A DNA stretch of 36,919 nt from Rhodobiaceae bacterium (GCA_020441905.1 JAGRLG010000078.1:1-36919), one strand, 5' to 3'. Shown: positions 25,282-36,254, counted from the first letter of the stretch. The notes: a model not told the origin generated them from the letters alone. Translations and numbers: made by a program.

Positions 25282-26955
25282 ATGCTGGCGGCCCTGACCA
25301 TTCGCGACATCGTTCTCATCGAACGCCTGCATATCGCCTTCGGGCCGGGCCTCAGCGTTCTCACCGGCGAAACCGGCGCCGGCAAGTCGATCCTGCTCGA
25401 TTCCCTGGCGCTGGGCCTGGGCGCGCGCGGCGACGCGGCGCTGGTGCGCCAGGGCGCGGAAAGCGGCGAGGTCAGCGCGCTGTTCGAGCCGGCGGTGGAT
25501 CATCCGGTTTGGCAATTGCTGGCCGACAACGGCATCACGGCGGATGAGGGCAGCCTGATCCTGCGCCGGGTGCAGAGCAGCGACGGGCGCACCCGCGCCT
25601 TCATCAATGACCGCCCCGTCAGCGCCCAGCTGATGCGCTCGGTCGGCGCCCTGCTGGTGGAGATCCATGGCCAGCACGACGACCGCGCCCTGATCGATCC
25701 CCTCGAACACCGCAATCTGCTCGACGCCTATGGCGGGCTTAACGGCGAGGTGGCGGGTTTGCGCGCGATCTGGGGCACTTGCGAAAAACTGCGCGGCGAG
25801 CTGGCGGCGCAGCGCCAGCAGGCGGAAACGGCGGCGCGCGAGCGCGAATTCCTTACCCATTCGCTGGAGGAACTGGACCTTCTGGCGCCCCGGGAGGGCG
25901 AGGAAGAGGCGCTGGCGGACCGGCGAGCCTTGATGATGCAAGCGGAAAAGGTTGCCGGCGATTTGCAGGCGGCGCTGGCCGCGCTGGACGGCGATGGCTC
26001 GCTGACGTCGCGCCTTTCCGCCGTGCTGCGCAAGCTGGAGCGCCAGCACGACCAGGCGCCGGAGCTGATGGGGCCGGTGGTGGGCGCCCTCGAGCGCGCC
26101 TTTACCGAGGCCGGCGAGGCGATGGGGGCGCTGGAACGGGCGGTCGAGCAGGCTGCTTTCGACCCCGGCGAACTGGAGCGCACCGAGGAGCGCCTGTTCG
26201 CCCTGCGCGCCGCCGCGCGCAAGCACGACTGCCGGGTTGATCAATTGCCGGCGCTCCGCGCCGCCTTGCAGGAGCGCCTGACGGCGATCGACGAGGGCGC
26301 GGAACGCGGCGCGCGGCTGGAGCGTGAGTTGAAGGCGGCACGGGGTGAGTATGATGCCGCCGCGGCCCGGCTCAGCGCGGCGCGCAAGGATACCGCCAGG
26401 GCGTTGGAACAGGCGGTGGCCGGCGAATTGGCGCCGCTCAAGCTGGAGCGCGCCGAATTCACCGTCCGTCTGGAGAGCGACGCGGCTTTCGCCGGGCCGT
26501 CGGGTATCGACCGCGCCGAATTCTGGGTGCGCACCAATCCTGGCACTGCCGCCGGTCCTTTGCGCAAGATTGCCTCGGGGGGCGAGCTGGCGCGCTTCAT
26601 CCTGGCGCTGAAAGTGGCGCTGGCCGATCGCGGCAGCGCGCCGACGCTGGTCTTCGACGAGGTCGATACCGCGGTGGGCGGCGCGGTGGCCGATGCCATC
26701 GGGCAGCGCCTCGCCCGCCTTGCCGGCGGCGTGCAGGTGATCTCCGTGACCCATGCGCCGCAGGTGGCGGCGCGGGCGGGGAGCCATATGCGCATCTCAA
26801 AGGACGAGGGCCAGGCCGGCGCGGCGCTGGTGACCCAGGTCGCCATGCTTGACGCGCCGAGCCGGCAGGAGGAAATCGCCCGCATGCTGTCCGGCGCCGA
26901 GGTGACCGAGGAAGCGCGCGCCCAGGCCGAGCGGCTGCTTGCGAGTGGCGGTTAG
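25282..26955 (+). CDS. recN: DNA repair protein RecN
   Basis: RecN is an SMC-like ATPase acting early in double-strand break repair. The 557-residue protein has the Walker A loop TGETGAGKSILLDSLALGLG with K35, the RecN-type HGQHDDRALIDP segment near residue 130, a long helical coiled-coil middle rich in Glu, Arg and Ala (about 170-370), the signature SGGELARFILALKVAL, Walker B TLVFDEVDTAVGGAVADAIG, and VISVTHAPQVAARA with the switch histidine. ATG 25282 gives the standard start LAALTIRDIVLIERL; a frame extension into bamD is rejected. It is probably co-transcribed with bamD. I see no obvious LexA box in the 8-nt gap. Confidence 0.96.
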   Translation: MLAALTIRDIVLIERLHIAFGPGLSVLTGETGAGKSILLDSLALGLGARGDAALVRQGAESGEVSALFEPAVDHPVWQLLADNGITADEGSLILRRVQSSDGRTRAFINDRPVSAQLMRSVGALLVEIHGQHDDRALIDPLEHRNLLDAYGGLNGEVAGLRAIWGTCEKLRGELAAQRQQAETAAREREFLTHSLEELDLLAPREGEEEALADRRALMMQAEKVAGDLQAALAALDGDGSLTSRLSAVLRKLERQHDQAPELMGPVVGALERAFTEAGEAMGALERAVEQAAFDPGELERTEERLFALRAAARKHDCRVDQLPALRAALQERLTAIDEGAERGARLERELKAARGEYDAAAARLSAARKDTARALEQAVAGELAPLKLERAEFTVRLESDAAFAGPSGIDRAEFWVRTNPGTAAGPLRKIASGGELARFILALKVALADRGSAPTLVFDEVDTAVGGAVADAIGQRLARLAGGVQVISVTHAPQVAARAGSHMRISKDEGQAGAALVTQVAMLDAPSRQEEIARMLSGAEVTEEARAQAERLLASGG

Positions 26956-26976
26956 GGGCGCGTAATCTCGCCCTGA

Positions 26977-29136
<2,160 letters not shown>

Positions 29137-29149
29137 GACGGGGCGCTGC

Positions 29150-29175
29150 CGGCCGCTTGCTTCTAGTGGCGGCCG
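29150..29175. other. Stem-loop between convergent ligA and pepP
   Basis: CGGCCGC (29150-29156) pairs perfectly with GCGGCCG (29169-29175) around a 12-nt loop, straddling the pepP stop codon in the 26-bp gap between the convergent genes. A bidirectional termination role is plausible, but neither side has a T-tract. Confidence 0.4.
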
Positions 29176-30992
29176 ATCGGCATCGTCGCCCTGGCCAGCC
29201 AGTCCTGCTCTTCCTGGTTGAGATGGATGGTCAGGGCGTCGCGGACCTGCTCGTGATAGGCATCGACCCACTGGATTTCCTGCGGTGTCAGAAGGCCGGG
29301 GGCGATGGGGCGGGTGTCGATGGGCACCATGGTCAGCGTTTCGAAGGAGAGCAGGGGATATTCGCCCTGCTTGATCTCGACCGGCTCGCGGACAAGGACC
29401 AGGTTCTCGATCCGGATGCCATATTCCCCGGCCTTGTAGTAGCCCGGCTCGTTGGACAGGATCATGCCCTGTTCCAGCGCAACGCTCTGTGTCTTGGCGA
29501 TGCGGGCCGGGCCCTCATGCACCGAAAGGTAGCTGCCGACGCCGTGGCCGGTGCCATGATCGTAGTCGATGCCGGCATCCCACAGCGCGCGGCGGGCGAA
29601 GGGGTCGAGCTGGGTGCCAGTGGTGCCGATGGGAAAGCGCGCGGTGGCGATGGCGATATGGCCCTTGAGCACGCGGGTATAGCGGTCGCGCATCTCGTCG
29701 CTGGGCTGGCCAATGGCGATCGTCCGCGTGACGTCGGTCGTGCCGTCGAGATATTGCGCTCCTGAATCAACGAGATAGAGCGAGTTGTTGCGCAACTGGC
29801 GATTGCTGGCGTGGGTCACCCGGTAGTGGACAATGGCGCCGTTGGGGCCGGAGGCGGAAATGGTGTCGAAGGACAGATCCTTGATCTGCCCGGTTTCGAC
29901 CCGATAGGCCTCCAGCCTTTGCACGGCGGTGATTTCGTCGATGCCGCCGCGCGGCACCTCGCGGTCGAACCAGCACAGGAAACGGGCCATGGCGGCGCCG
30001 TCGCGGATATGGGCGGCCCTGGCGCCGGAGATCTCGGTGGCGTTCTTGCGTGCCTTCATCATGACGCAGGGGTCGGCGCCGTTCTGGATGCGGGCCAGGC
30101 CGCCGGTCAGCTGCTGCGCAAACCAGTGCGCCGCCACCATCGGATCGAGACGGATGGTCAGGTCGCGGGCCTTGAGTTCGGCCAGTGCCGCGGCCAGTTC
30201 GCCTTCCTCATGCAATGTCGCGACCTTGCCCAGTTCCTGGCGCACCTTGCCGTCCAGCTTGCGCGGTTCGATGAAGAGCCGGGGTTTCTCCTCGGCCATG
30301 GCGGGCACGATGGCGTAGCAGAGCGGCACCGGGGTATGGACAATGTCGGCGCCGCGGATATTAAGCAGCCAGGCGATGGATTCCGGCTGGGTCATGACCA
30401 GCATGTCGACGCGATCGTGCTCCAGTTCGCGGCGCAGGCGCGTCAGCTTGTCGGCCGCCGCTTCGCCGGCATATTCGGGCGCATGAAGGGACACCATCCC
30501 GGCGGGCGGCGCCGGGCGGTTGCTCCAGATGGCGTCGACCGGATTGGTATCGCAGGCGACGAGGCGGGCGCCGGCGGAGGCGCAGGCCTTTTCCAGCCGG
30601 GTTATATTATCCGAGGTGTGCAGTCGGGGGTCATAGCCAAAGCGGTCGCCGAAAGCGAGCTCGCGTTCGAGCCAGCGATAGGGCGGTTCCTCGATGAGAT
30701 GGCGGACCGTCAGCACCCCGGTATCGACCTGTTCGCCGACCTGGAGCGTATAGCGGCCATCGACGAAAATGGAAGCGCGGTCCTTGAGGACGATGGCGCA
30801 GCCGGCCGATCCGGTGAAGCCGGTGACCCAATAAAGGCGCTGCGCCGACGGCGGCAGGCTTTCGTTCTGATATTCGTCCGAATGGGGAATGATAAAGCCT
30901 TCAAGGCCGCGCTGCTCAAGCTCGGCGCGCAGCGCGGCGATGCGCTCCTTGCCGCGCGCGGGATCCGAAATGGCGTCGAAGGTCTGGAACAT
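29163..30992 (-). CDS. pepP: Xaa-Pro aminopeptidase (M24B family)
   Basis: This 609-residue metallopeptidase removes N-terminal residues that precede proline. It has two N-terminal creatinase-like domains (LEGFIIPHSDEYQNE, then YWVTGFTGSAGCAIVL with FVDGRYTLQV) and a C-terminal pita-bread catalytic domain. The dinuclear metal ligands are seen in YLVDSGAQYLDGTTDVTRT (two Asp), GTGHGVGSYLSVHEGP (His), SNEPGYY (Glu) and GIRIENLVLV (Glu). A short C-terminal extension (WVDAYHEQVRDAL) is typical of the long eukaryote-like APP1 group found in alphaproteobacteria. The gene is alone on the - strand, divergent from the DUF1127-like gene. The symbol follows common usage; the E. coli PepP group is shorter. 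Confidence 0.92.
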   Translation of the reverse strand: MFQTFDAISDPARGKERIAALRAELEQRGLEGFIIPHSDEYQNESLPPSAQRLYWVTGFTGSAGCAIVLKDRASIFVDGRYTLQVGEQVDTGVLTVRHLIEEPPYRWLERELAFGDRFGYDPRLHTSDNITRLEKACASAGARLVACDTNPVDAIWSNRPAPPAGMVSLHAPEYAGEAAADKLTRLRRELEHDRVDMLVMTQPESIAWLLNIRGADIVHTPVPLCYAIVPAMAEEKPRLFIEPRKLDGKVRQELGKVATLHEEGELAAALAELKARDLTIRLDPMVAAHWFAQQLTGGLARIQNGADPCVMMKARKNATEISGARAAHIRDGAAMARFLCWFDREVPRGGIDEITAVQRLEAYRVETGQIKDLSFDTISASGPNGAIVHYRVTHASNRQLRNNSLYLVDSGAQYLDGTTDVTRTIAIGQPSDEMRDRYTRVLKGHIAIATARFPIGTTGTQLDPFARRALWDAGIDYDHGTGHGVGSYLSVHEGPARIAKTQSVALEQGMILSNEPGYYKAGEYGIRIENLVLVREPVEIKQGEYPLLSFETLTMVPIDTRPIAPGLLTPQEIQWVDAYHEQVRDALTIHLNQEEQDWLARATMPIGRH

Positions 30993-31007
30993 GAAAGCGA
31001 ATCTAGT

Positions 31008-31043
31008 GTGCGTGTGTTTATGAATAATAAACGCTTAACGCAC
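31008..31043. promoter_or_regulatory. Interrupted inverted repeat upstream of pepP
   Basis: Two nested arm pairs surround GAATA: GTTTAT/ATAAAC (31016-31021 and 31027-31032) and GTGCGT/ACGCAC (31008-31013 and 31038-31043). The site lies 16-51 bp before the pepP start. It could be an operator, or a hairpin in the pepP leader. No regulator is identified. Confidence 0.45.
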
Positions 31044-31086
31044 TCCGGACCCACCCCGTTTTGCCATTCGCGCCGCCGCTGTTTTG

Positions 31087-31129
31087 TTGCATTGCAATAC
31101 GATCACTTCGCATATGCAAAAAATGCAAC
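31087..31129. promoter_or_regulatory. Cluster of TTGCAT/ATGCAA motifs (putative operator)
   Basis: TTGCATTGCAA (31087-31097) is an 11-bp palindrome about a central T. Two further ATGCAA copies follow at 31114-31119 and 31123-31128. GTTGCATT (31086-31093) and AATGCAAC (31122-31129) also form an 8-bp inverted repeat over 44 bp. It lies upstream of the predicted promoter of the DUF1127-like gene, between the divergent genes. Which protein binds is not known. Confidence 0.5.
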
Positions 31130-31151
31130 CCTGCCATGCCTCTCCAGGGGA

Positions 31152-31179
31152 TTGCAGGACGCCGCCATGGGTCTACTTA
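31152..31179 (+). promoter_or_regulatory. Predicted promoter of the DUF1127-like gene
   Basis: TTGCAG at 31152-31157 and TACTTA at 31174-31179 are separated by 16 bp. Start of transcription would be near 31186, giving a leader of about 80 nt. Confidence 0.45.
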
Positions 31180-31266
31180 AGGTGCAGCGAACCTGAACAA
31201 GGCGGCGAGACGGACCCGCGGGCAACAGCCGCGGACGGCGCCAGGCAAAGAAAGAAAGCAAGAACA

Positions 31267-31488
31267 ATGGCAAGTGTGACTTATTTTGAACGGCATTCAG
31301 AAGGCTTTCTGGCCCGTGTTGGCCACTACCTGGCCGGTCTGGGCCAGCGGCTCATCGAGGCGCGTGAAAAGGAAGCGGCGCGCTATGTGAACAGCTATCT
31401 GGCGCTGGCCGACGACAAGACGCTGGCGGAACTGGGGATTACGCGCGAGGAGATCGAGCGCGCGCCCAAGGCTCCCTATTTCATCTGA
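31267..31488 (+). CDS. DUF1127-like small protein
   Basis: This 73-residue protein has no signal peptide or membrane helix. Its C-terminal half, YLALADDKTLAELGITREEIERA, matches the conserved core of the DUF1127/YjiS family (a Leu-x-x-Leu-x-Asp-x-x-Leu-x-x-Leu/Ile-Gly-Ile-x-Arg pattern). The N-terminal half, FLARVGHYLAGLGQRLIEAREKEA, is an amphipathic basic helix. DUF1127 proteins are abundant in alphaproteobacteria, and some bind RNA or affect sRNA turnover and phosphate metabolism; whether this one does is not known. ATG 31267 has only a weak A/G-rich binding site. The gene is convergent with prmA, 21 nt away, and has its own promoter. Confidence 0.75.
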   Translation: MASVTYFERHSEGFLARVGHYLAGLGQRLIEAREKEAARYVNSYLALADDKTLAELGITREEIERAPKAPYFI

Positions 31489-31509
31489 ATTCCGCTTTTC
31501 CATCCTTCG

Positions 31510-32394
31510 CTAGAATGGGCGGCCGGGCGCGGCGAGCGTCAGGGTCGCCCATTCTCTTTTGTTCAGCTGTTTTTGGAAGACAAGTCCGGCAGCGCGATAT
31601 CTGGCGATGATGCGCGGTGCCTGATGCAAGAGCAGGCCGGACAGGATGAGCCGGGCGCCGGGGGCGAGCAGGGCGGCGAGCGGTGTCGCCATGGCCATGA
31701 GCGGTCCGGCGAGGATATTGGCCATGATGAGATCGTAGGGCGCGCGGGCGGCGATCTCGCGGTGGCGGACGCCGGCGGCGGTAACGCAGCGCAGCAAGGG
31801 GCCGACGCCATTGACGATGCCATTGCGCCGCGCCACCGCCACGGCGACAGGATCGATGTCGCTGGCCAGCACCGGCGCGCGGGCCGCCTTGGCAAAGGCG
31901 ACGGCCAGGATGGCGGTGCCGCAGCCAAGGTCGAGAACGGCGCGGGGGCGGGTCTGCCTGAGCACATTTTCCAGCGCAATCAGACAACCGCTGGTGGTTT
32001 CATGATGTCCGGTGCCAAAGGCCATGCCGGCCGAAATCGTGACCGGGATGGCGCTGCCGGCGGGCGGCGCGGGCTGGTCTTCCTCATGGATATAGAAGCG
32101 CCCCGCGCGCACCGGCGCCCGGGCGGGCTGGGGCCGCGTGGCCCAGTCATGACGGTTGATATAGCGCACCGAAAAGGCGGGCAGCCCGGGAAAGGCGAGA
32201 TTGAGCGTGGGCTCGAATTCGGCCCAGAAGCGGTCGGGTGGCAGGATCACCTCGACACGCCAGCAATCGCCGCTTTCCTCGTCGGCCGAAACGATCAGGC
32301 CGCTTTCGGAAAACAGGTCGAAAATCAGTTCCGACACCATCAGCGCGGTGCCCGGATCGCATTTCGCTTCGGCAATTTCCAGCATTTCGGGCAT
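31510..32394 (-). CDS. prmA: Ribosomal protein L11 methyltransferase PrmA
   Basis: PrmA trimethylates ribosomal protein L11 using S-adenosylmethionine. The 294-residue protein has the PrmA N-terminal substrate-recognition domain, the linker motif AGMAFGTGHHETT, the SAM-binding motif VLDLGCGTAILAVAFAKA, an acidic ASDIDPVAVAVARRN motif, and ANILAGPLMAM where the conserved Asn-Ile-Leu lies. ATG at 32394 has GGAG 8 nt upstream and a normal start; the frame is open to a TTG at 32427, which I consider unlikely. It lies 36 nt downstream of the UvrD gene on the same strand, so both are probably co-transcribed. Confidence 0.93.
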   Translation of the reverse strand: MPEMLEIAEAKCDPGTALMVSELIFDLFSESGLIVSADEESGDCWRVEVILPPDRFWAEFEPTLNLAFPGLPAFSVRYINRHDWATRPQPARAPVRAGRFYIHEEDQPAPPAGSAIPVTISAGMAFGTGHHETTSGCLIALENVLRQTRPRAVLDLGCGTAILAVAFAKAARAPVLASDIDPVAVAVARRNGIVNGVGPLLRCVTAAGVRHREIAARAPYDLIMANILAGPLMAMATPLAALLAPGARLILSGLLLHQAPRIIARYRAAGLVFQKQLNKREWATLTLAAPGRPF

Positions 32395-32430
32395 TTCAGG
32401 CTCCGGTCGGAAGGCGTTTTCGCGCAAGGG

Positions 32431-34803
32431 TCAGTGGCGCTCGAGGAAGGAGTCGATCACGCGCTTGCGCCCGGCCTTCTCGAAATCGACGGTCATCTTG
32501 TTGCCGTCGGCGGCAAGGATGCGTCCATAGCCGAATTTCTGGTGGAAGACCCGCTCACCGGGCGAAAAACGCGCGGTAGAGGAAACCTCCCGCGCCACCG
32601 GCTCGGCATCGATGACCGGCGCCCGGCCGCCGCCGGCGCCGCGCCGCTGCCCACCCGGCGCATTGCGCTGGGCGCGGCGCCAGCCCGGTGTCTCGTAGCT
32701 GGCGGCGAAAGCCTGGTCGCGGTCGAAGCGGCTGGCGCCGTAATTGCTCGCCATGCCGCCGCCGAAAGAGGTGTCGCTGTCGGCAATTTCAACGCTGCCG
32801 TCCGGCAGTTCATCGAGAAATCGGGAGGGAATGGAGGATTGCCACAAGGCGTGGATGCGCCGGTTCTGGGCAAAGGAGATGCGCGCCCGCTTGCGCGCCC
32901 TGGTCAGGCCGACATAGGCGAGGCGGCGCTCTTCCTCCAGGCCGGCGCGGCCCGCGTCGTCGATGGCGCGCTGGTGGGGAAACAGCCCTTCCTCCCAGCC
33001 CGGCAGAAAGACGGTGTCGAATTCCAGGCCCTTGGCCGAATGCAGGGTCATGAGAGAGACGCGCTCGGTGCCTTCGCCGCCGCGTTCATTGTCCATGACC
33101 AGAGATATGTGTTCGAGGAAGCCGGCCAGGGAGTCGAAATCCTCCATCGAGCGGACCAGTTCCTTGAGGTTTTCCAGGCGGCCTGGCGCATCTGCCGATT
33201 TCTCGTTGAGCCACATCTGGGTGTAGCCGGATTCGTCGAGAACGATCTCGGCCAGTTCGCCGTGGGGAAGATGGGCCGATTGCTCGCGCCAGCGGGCGAA
33301 ATCGTCCAGCAGGCCGCCGAGCGACTGGCGCTGGCGCGGTTTCAATTCCTCGGTTTCGACCAGGATTGCGGCGGCTTCGGCGAGGGGAATGTGCTCGGCG
33401 CGGGCAAATTCGTGCAGCACCTGGAGGCTGGATTCGCCAAGGCCCCGGCGCGGTGTGTTGACGATGCGCTCGAAGGCAAGATCGTTGGACGGATTGGCGA
33501 TGACCTTCAGATAGGCCATGGCATCGCGGATCTCGGCGCGCTCGTAAAAGCGCGGGCCGCCGATGACGCGGTAGTCGAGGCCAAGGGTGATGAAGCGCTC
33601 TTCGAATTCGCGCATCTGGAAGGACGCGCGCACCAGAATGGCCATTTCGTCCAGGCTGTGGCCCTGGCGCTGGAGCTGCTCGATCTCCTCGCCGACGGCG
33701 CGCGCTTCCTCGGCGCCGTCCCAGACCCCGCGCACCTGGACCTTCTCGCCATCCTCGCCCTCGGTGTGCAGGGTCTTGCCGAGCCGACTCTCATTATGGG
33801 CTATCAGATGCGAGGCCGCGGCCAGGATATGGGCGGTGGAGCGGTAGTTGCGCTCCAGGCGGATGACCTTGGCGCCGGGAAAGTCGTGCTCGAAACGCAG
33901 GATGTTGTCGACCTCGGCGCCGCGCCAGCCATAGATCGACTGGTCGTCGTCGCCGACGCAGCAGACATTGCCGTCCTTGCCGGCGATGAGGCGCAGCCAG
34001 AGATACTGGGCGACGTTGGTGTCCTGATACTCGTCGACCAGCATGTAGCGAAAGCGCTTGCGGTAGATGTCCAGGACATCAGCGTTTTCGCGGAACAATC
34101 TCAGGCAGCCGATCAGCAAGTCGCCGAAATCGACGGCATTGAGGATGCGCAGGCGTTCCTGATAGGCGGCGTAGAACTCGACGCCGCGGCCGTCGGCAAA
34201 GGCAAAGCCGTCACCGGCCGGCACCTGATCGGGCATGAGGCCGCGGTTCTTCCAGTGGTCGATGCGGGCGGCAAGCTGGCGCGCCGGCCAGCGCTTGTCG
34301 TCGATATTGGCGGCGGCGATGATCTGCTTGAGCAGGCGGATCTGGTCGTCGGTGTCGAGAATGGTGAAATCGGGCTTCAGCCCCACCAGTTCGGCATGGC
34401 GGCGCAGGATCTTGCCGCCGATGGAGTGGAAGGTGCCGAGCCAGGGCATGCCCTCGGCGGCCGGGCCGATCAGCTTGATGACCCGGTCCTTCATTTCCCG
34501 CGCCGCCTTGTTGGTGAAGGTGACGGCGAGGATCTCGCCCGCCCGCGCCCTGCCGGTGGCGAGAATATGGGCGATGCGTGTCGTCAGCACGCGGGTCTTG
34601 CCGGTGCCGGCGCCGGCGAGCACCAGAACGGGGCCGTCGAGGCTTTCCACCGCCTCGCCCTGCTCGCTATTGAGCGCCGCCAGATAGGCCGGCGCGGCGG
34701 CGGCGCGGGCACGCGCGGCGATGCCGCCGGGGCGAAGCTCATACTCGCCGGCTGGGCTGGCCGGGACCGGGCCAGAAGGCTTGGGCAGGTTTTTCGACGT
34801 CAA
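32431..34803 (-). CDS. uvrD: UvrD/PcrA-type DNA helicase
   Basis: This superfamily 1A 3'-5' helicase acts in nucleotide excision and mismatch repair and in removing recombinase from DNA. The 790-residue protein has the helicase motifs in order: Q motif (LNSEQGEAV), I (LAGAGTGKTRVL, K69), Ia (VTFTNKAAREMKDR), II (LVDEYQDTN), III (CVGDDDQSIYGWRGA), IV (RLERNYRS), V (VSLMTLHSAKGLEFDTVFLPG) and VI (EERRLAYVGLTRARKR). The C-terminus ends in the PcrA/UvrD KOW-like tail (FSPGERVFHQKFGYGRI). Start is uncertain: TTG at 34803 has GGAG upstream, but the frame is open to a TTG at 34851. A Gly-rich segment (GAGGGRAP) precedes the tail. Confidence 0.93.
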   Translation of the reverse strand: MTSKNLPKPSGPVPASPAGEYELRPGGIAARARAAAAPAYLAALNSEQGEAVESLDGPVLVLAGAGTGKTRVLTTRIAHILATGRARAGEILAVTFTNKAAREMKDRVIKLIGPAAEGMPWLGTFHSIGGKILRRHAELVGLKPDFTILDTDDQIRLLKQIIAAANIDDKRWPARQLAARIDHWKNRGLMPDQVPAGDGFAFADGRGVEFYAAYQERLRILNAVDFGDLLIGCLRLFRENADVLDIYRKRFRYMLVDEYQDTNVAQYLWLRLIAGKDGNVCCVGDDDQSIYGWRGAEVDNILRFEHDFPGAKVIRLERNYRSTAHILAAASHLIAHNESRLGKTLHTEGEDGEKVQVRGVWDGAEEARAVGEEIEQLQRQGHSLDEMAILVRASFQMREFEERFITLGLDYRVIGGPRFYERAEIRDAMAYLKVIANPSNDLAFERIVNTPRRGLGESSLQVLHEFARAEHIPLAEAAAILVETEELKPRQRQSLGGLLDDFARWREQSAHLPHGELAEIVLDESGYTQMWLNEKSADAPGRLENLKELVRSMEDFDSLAGFLEHISLVMDNERGGEGTERVSLMTLHSAKGLEFDTVFLPGWEEGLFPHQRAIDDAGRAGLEEERRLAYVGLTRARKRARISFAQNRRIHALWQSSIPSRFLDELPDGSVEIADSDTSFGGGMASNYGASRFDRDQAFAASYETPGWRRAQRNAPGGQRRGAGGGRAPVIDAEPVAREVSSTARFSPGERVFHQKFGYGRILAADGNKMTVDFEKAGRKRVIDSFLERH

Positions 34804-34851
34804 GGAGCCAGGTTCTCCGTTTTTCCGCCCGCGCCGGACGCCGCGGGCCAA

Positions 34852-35221
34852 GCCGGAAGGCAGCGGGCGGCAGGGCAGTCAGGGTGGCAGTCAGGGCGGC
34901 AGTCACCGAGTCGCGCCGCCGGGCATTGTGCCAAACATATCATCCGGCGGACAATTGGCGAGGGATTGCCCGACGCGCGGTGGATTACGTAGGGGAAGCG
35001 TCCGTCTATACGAAAAACGGCCCGAGATGACCTTGGCTATAAAAGCAATTCCAAATATCAGGGTGCCTGCGCCAGCAGGTTCACAGCTTAAGCCACTGAA
35101 TTGAGGCAATCCGATACAGCGCTGAAAAATCAGCATAAATCGCGGCAGATTTACTAAAAATATACTCGTGCGGCGGCACTCTCGCGGAATCGACCAGATT
35201 GCATTTCGCAAGGGGGGCGTC
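34852..35221. other. Divergent intergenic region between uvrD and the peroxidase
   Basis: About 370 bases without a supported gene. It contains a 12-bp tandem repeat (34874-34905), an AT-richer stretch from about 35030 to 35170, a hairpin CCTGC-GCCA-GCAGG (35066-35079), and TATACT at 35161-35166 as a possible -10 with no good -35 partner at 17 bp. The promoters of both genes should lie here. Confidence 0.5.
34874..34905. repeat. 12-bp tandem repeat, 2.7 copies
   Basis: GGCAGTCAGGGT (34874-34885), GGCAGTCAGGGC (34886-34897) and a partial GGCAGTCA (34898-34905) follow each other directly. They lie just upstream of the uvrD start on the - strand. In the + direction they would read as Gly-Ser-Gln-Gly, but there is no supported gene. 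Confidence 0.8.
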
Positions 35222-36235
35222 TTGATTCGTTCCATAGTCCTACGTTTCGCTCTCGGGCTTGGCCTGGGCGCCGCCCTGGCGGGGGCGCCGGCAAAAGCCG
35301 AGGGTCCAGCCACCAAGGAAAGCTTCCTGAGGCCGCTGACGGTGCCGATGCCGAAAGACGAGCCGTTCTCGCCCCAGCTGGCGACCCTGGGCAAGATGCT
35401 GTTCTTCGATCCGCGCCTTTCCGGCAACGAGAACATGAACTGCGTGACCTGCCACAACCCGTCCTTCGGGTTCGAGACGCCGGTGCCGCGCGCCGTTGGC
35501 GCCCTGGGCAAGCCGATCAATCGTCATGCCCCGACCGTGCTCAACGTGGCCTGGGTGCCGCATTTCTTCTGGGATGGCCGCTCGCCGTCACTGGAAGAAC
35601 AGGCGAGCCATCCGATCACCGAGCCGGACGAGATGGGTGGTCATATCGGCGCCATCGTCGAACGCCTCTACATGGTGGAGGACTACCAGCGCTGGTTCGA
35701 CAAGCTGTTTCCCGATGCGGGATTGAGCGGTCCGACCATCGTCAAGGCCCTTGCCGCCTACCAGCGCACCATCGTTTCGGGTTGGGCGCCGTTCGACCGC
35801 TGGGCCGAAGGCGACGACTATGCCATCTCGCAGGATGCAAAAGCCGGTTTCGAGCTGTTCACCGGCAAGGCGGGCTGCGCCAATTGCCATTCGGGCTGGA
35901 ATTTTACCGACAACCAGTTCCACGACATCGGTCTTTATTCCGACGATATCGGCCGCGGCGCGGTGGAGCCGGAAAATCCGCGCGCCCGCTATGCCTTCAA
36001 GACGCCCTCCTTGCGCAATATCAGCTATCGCGCGCCCTATATGCATGACGGGCTGATGGCGGATCTTGATGTGGTCATCGATCACTTCGCCAATGGCGGC
36101 ATTCAGCGCCCCTCGCTGTCGCCGCTGATGCATCCGGTCGACCTCAACGACAACGAGCGGCGCCAGCTGATTGCCTTCCTCCATTCCCTCACCGCGGAAA
36201 AGACCAAGACCGCGATGCCGATCCTTCCCAATTGA
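35222..36235 (+). CDS. Di-haem cytochrome c peroxidase (CcpA/MauG family)
   Basis: This 337-residue periplasmic protein reduces hydrogen peroxide with electrons from cytochrome c. It has a Sec signal peptide (RSIVLRFALGLGLGAALAGAPAKAEG) and two c-type haem sites: C74-V-T-C-H78 and C219-A-N-C-H223. The LGKMLFFDPRLSGNENMNCVTCH and NRHAPTVLNVAWVPHFFWDGR stretches and the RAPYMHDG segment are family hallmarks. TTG 35222 is chosen because the frame before it has no signal-like sequence and AAGGGGGG lies 4 nt upstream; a GTG at 35168 is the alternative. The sensor-like gene starts 19 nt downstream, so the two are probably one operon. I cannot separate CcpA from a MauG-like oxidase by sequence reading alone. 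Confidence 0.9.
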   Translation: MIRSIVLRFALGLGLGAALAGAPAKAEGPATKESFLRPLTVPMPKDEPFSPQLATLGKMLFFDPRLSGNENMNCVTCHNPSFGFETPVPRAVGALGKPINRHAPTVLNVAWVPHFFWDGRSPSLEEQASHPITEPDEMGGHIGAIVERLYMVEDYQRWFDKLFPDAGLSGPTIVKALAAYQRTIVSGWAPFDRWAEGDDYAISQDAKAGFELFTGKAGCANCHSGWNFTDNQFHDIGLYSDDIGRGAVEPENPRARYAFKTPSLRNISYRAPYMHDGLMADLDVVIDHFANGGIQRPSLSPLMHPVDLNDNERRQLIAFLHSLTAEKTKTAMPILPN

Positions 36236-36254
36236 TGAGCCGGTGAGCACTCAT

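Noticed and set aside
31573..34992. 1139-codon plus-strand open frame opposite prmA and uvrD
   Set aside because: It is the mirror of two well-supported minus-strand genes and has no domain signature.
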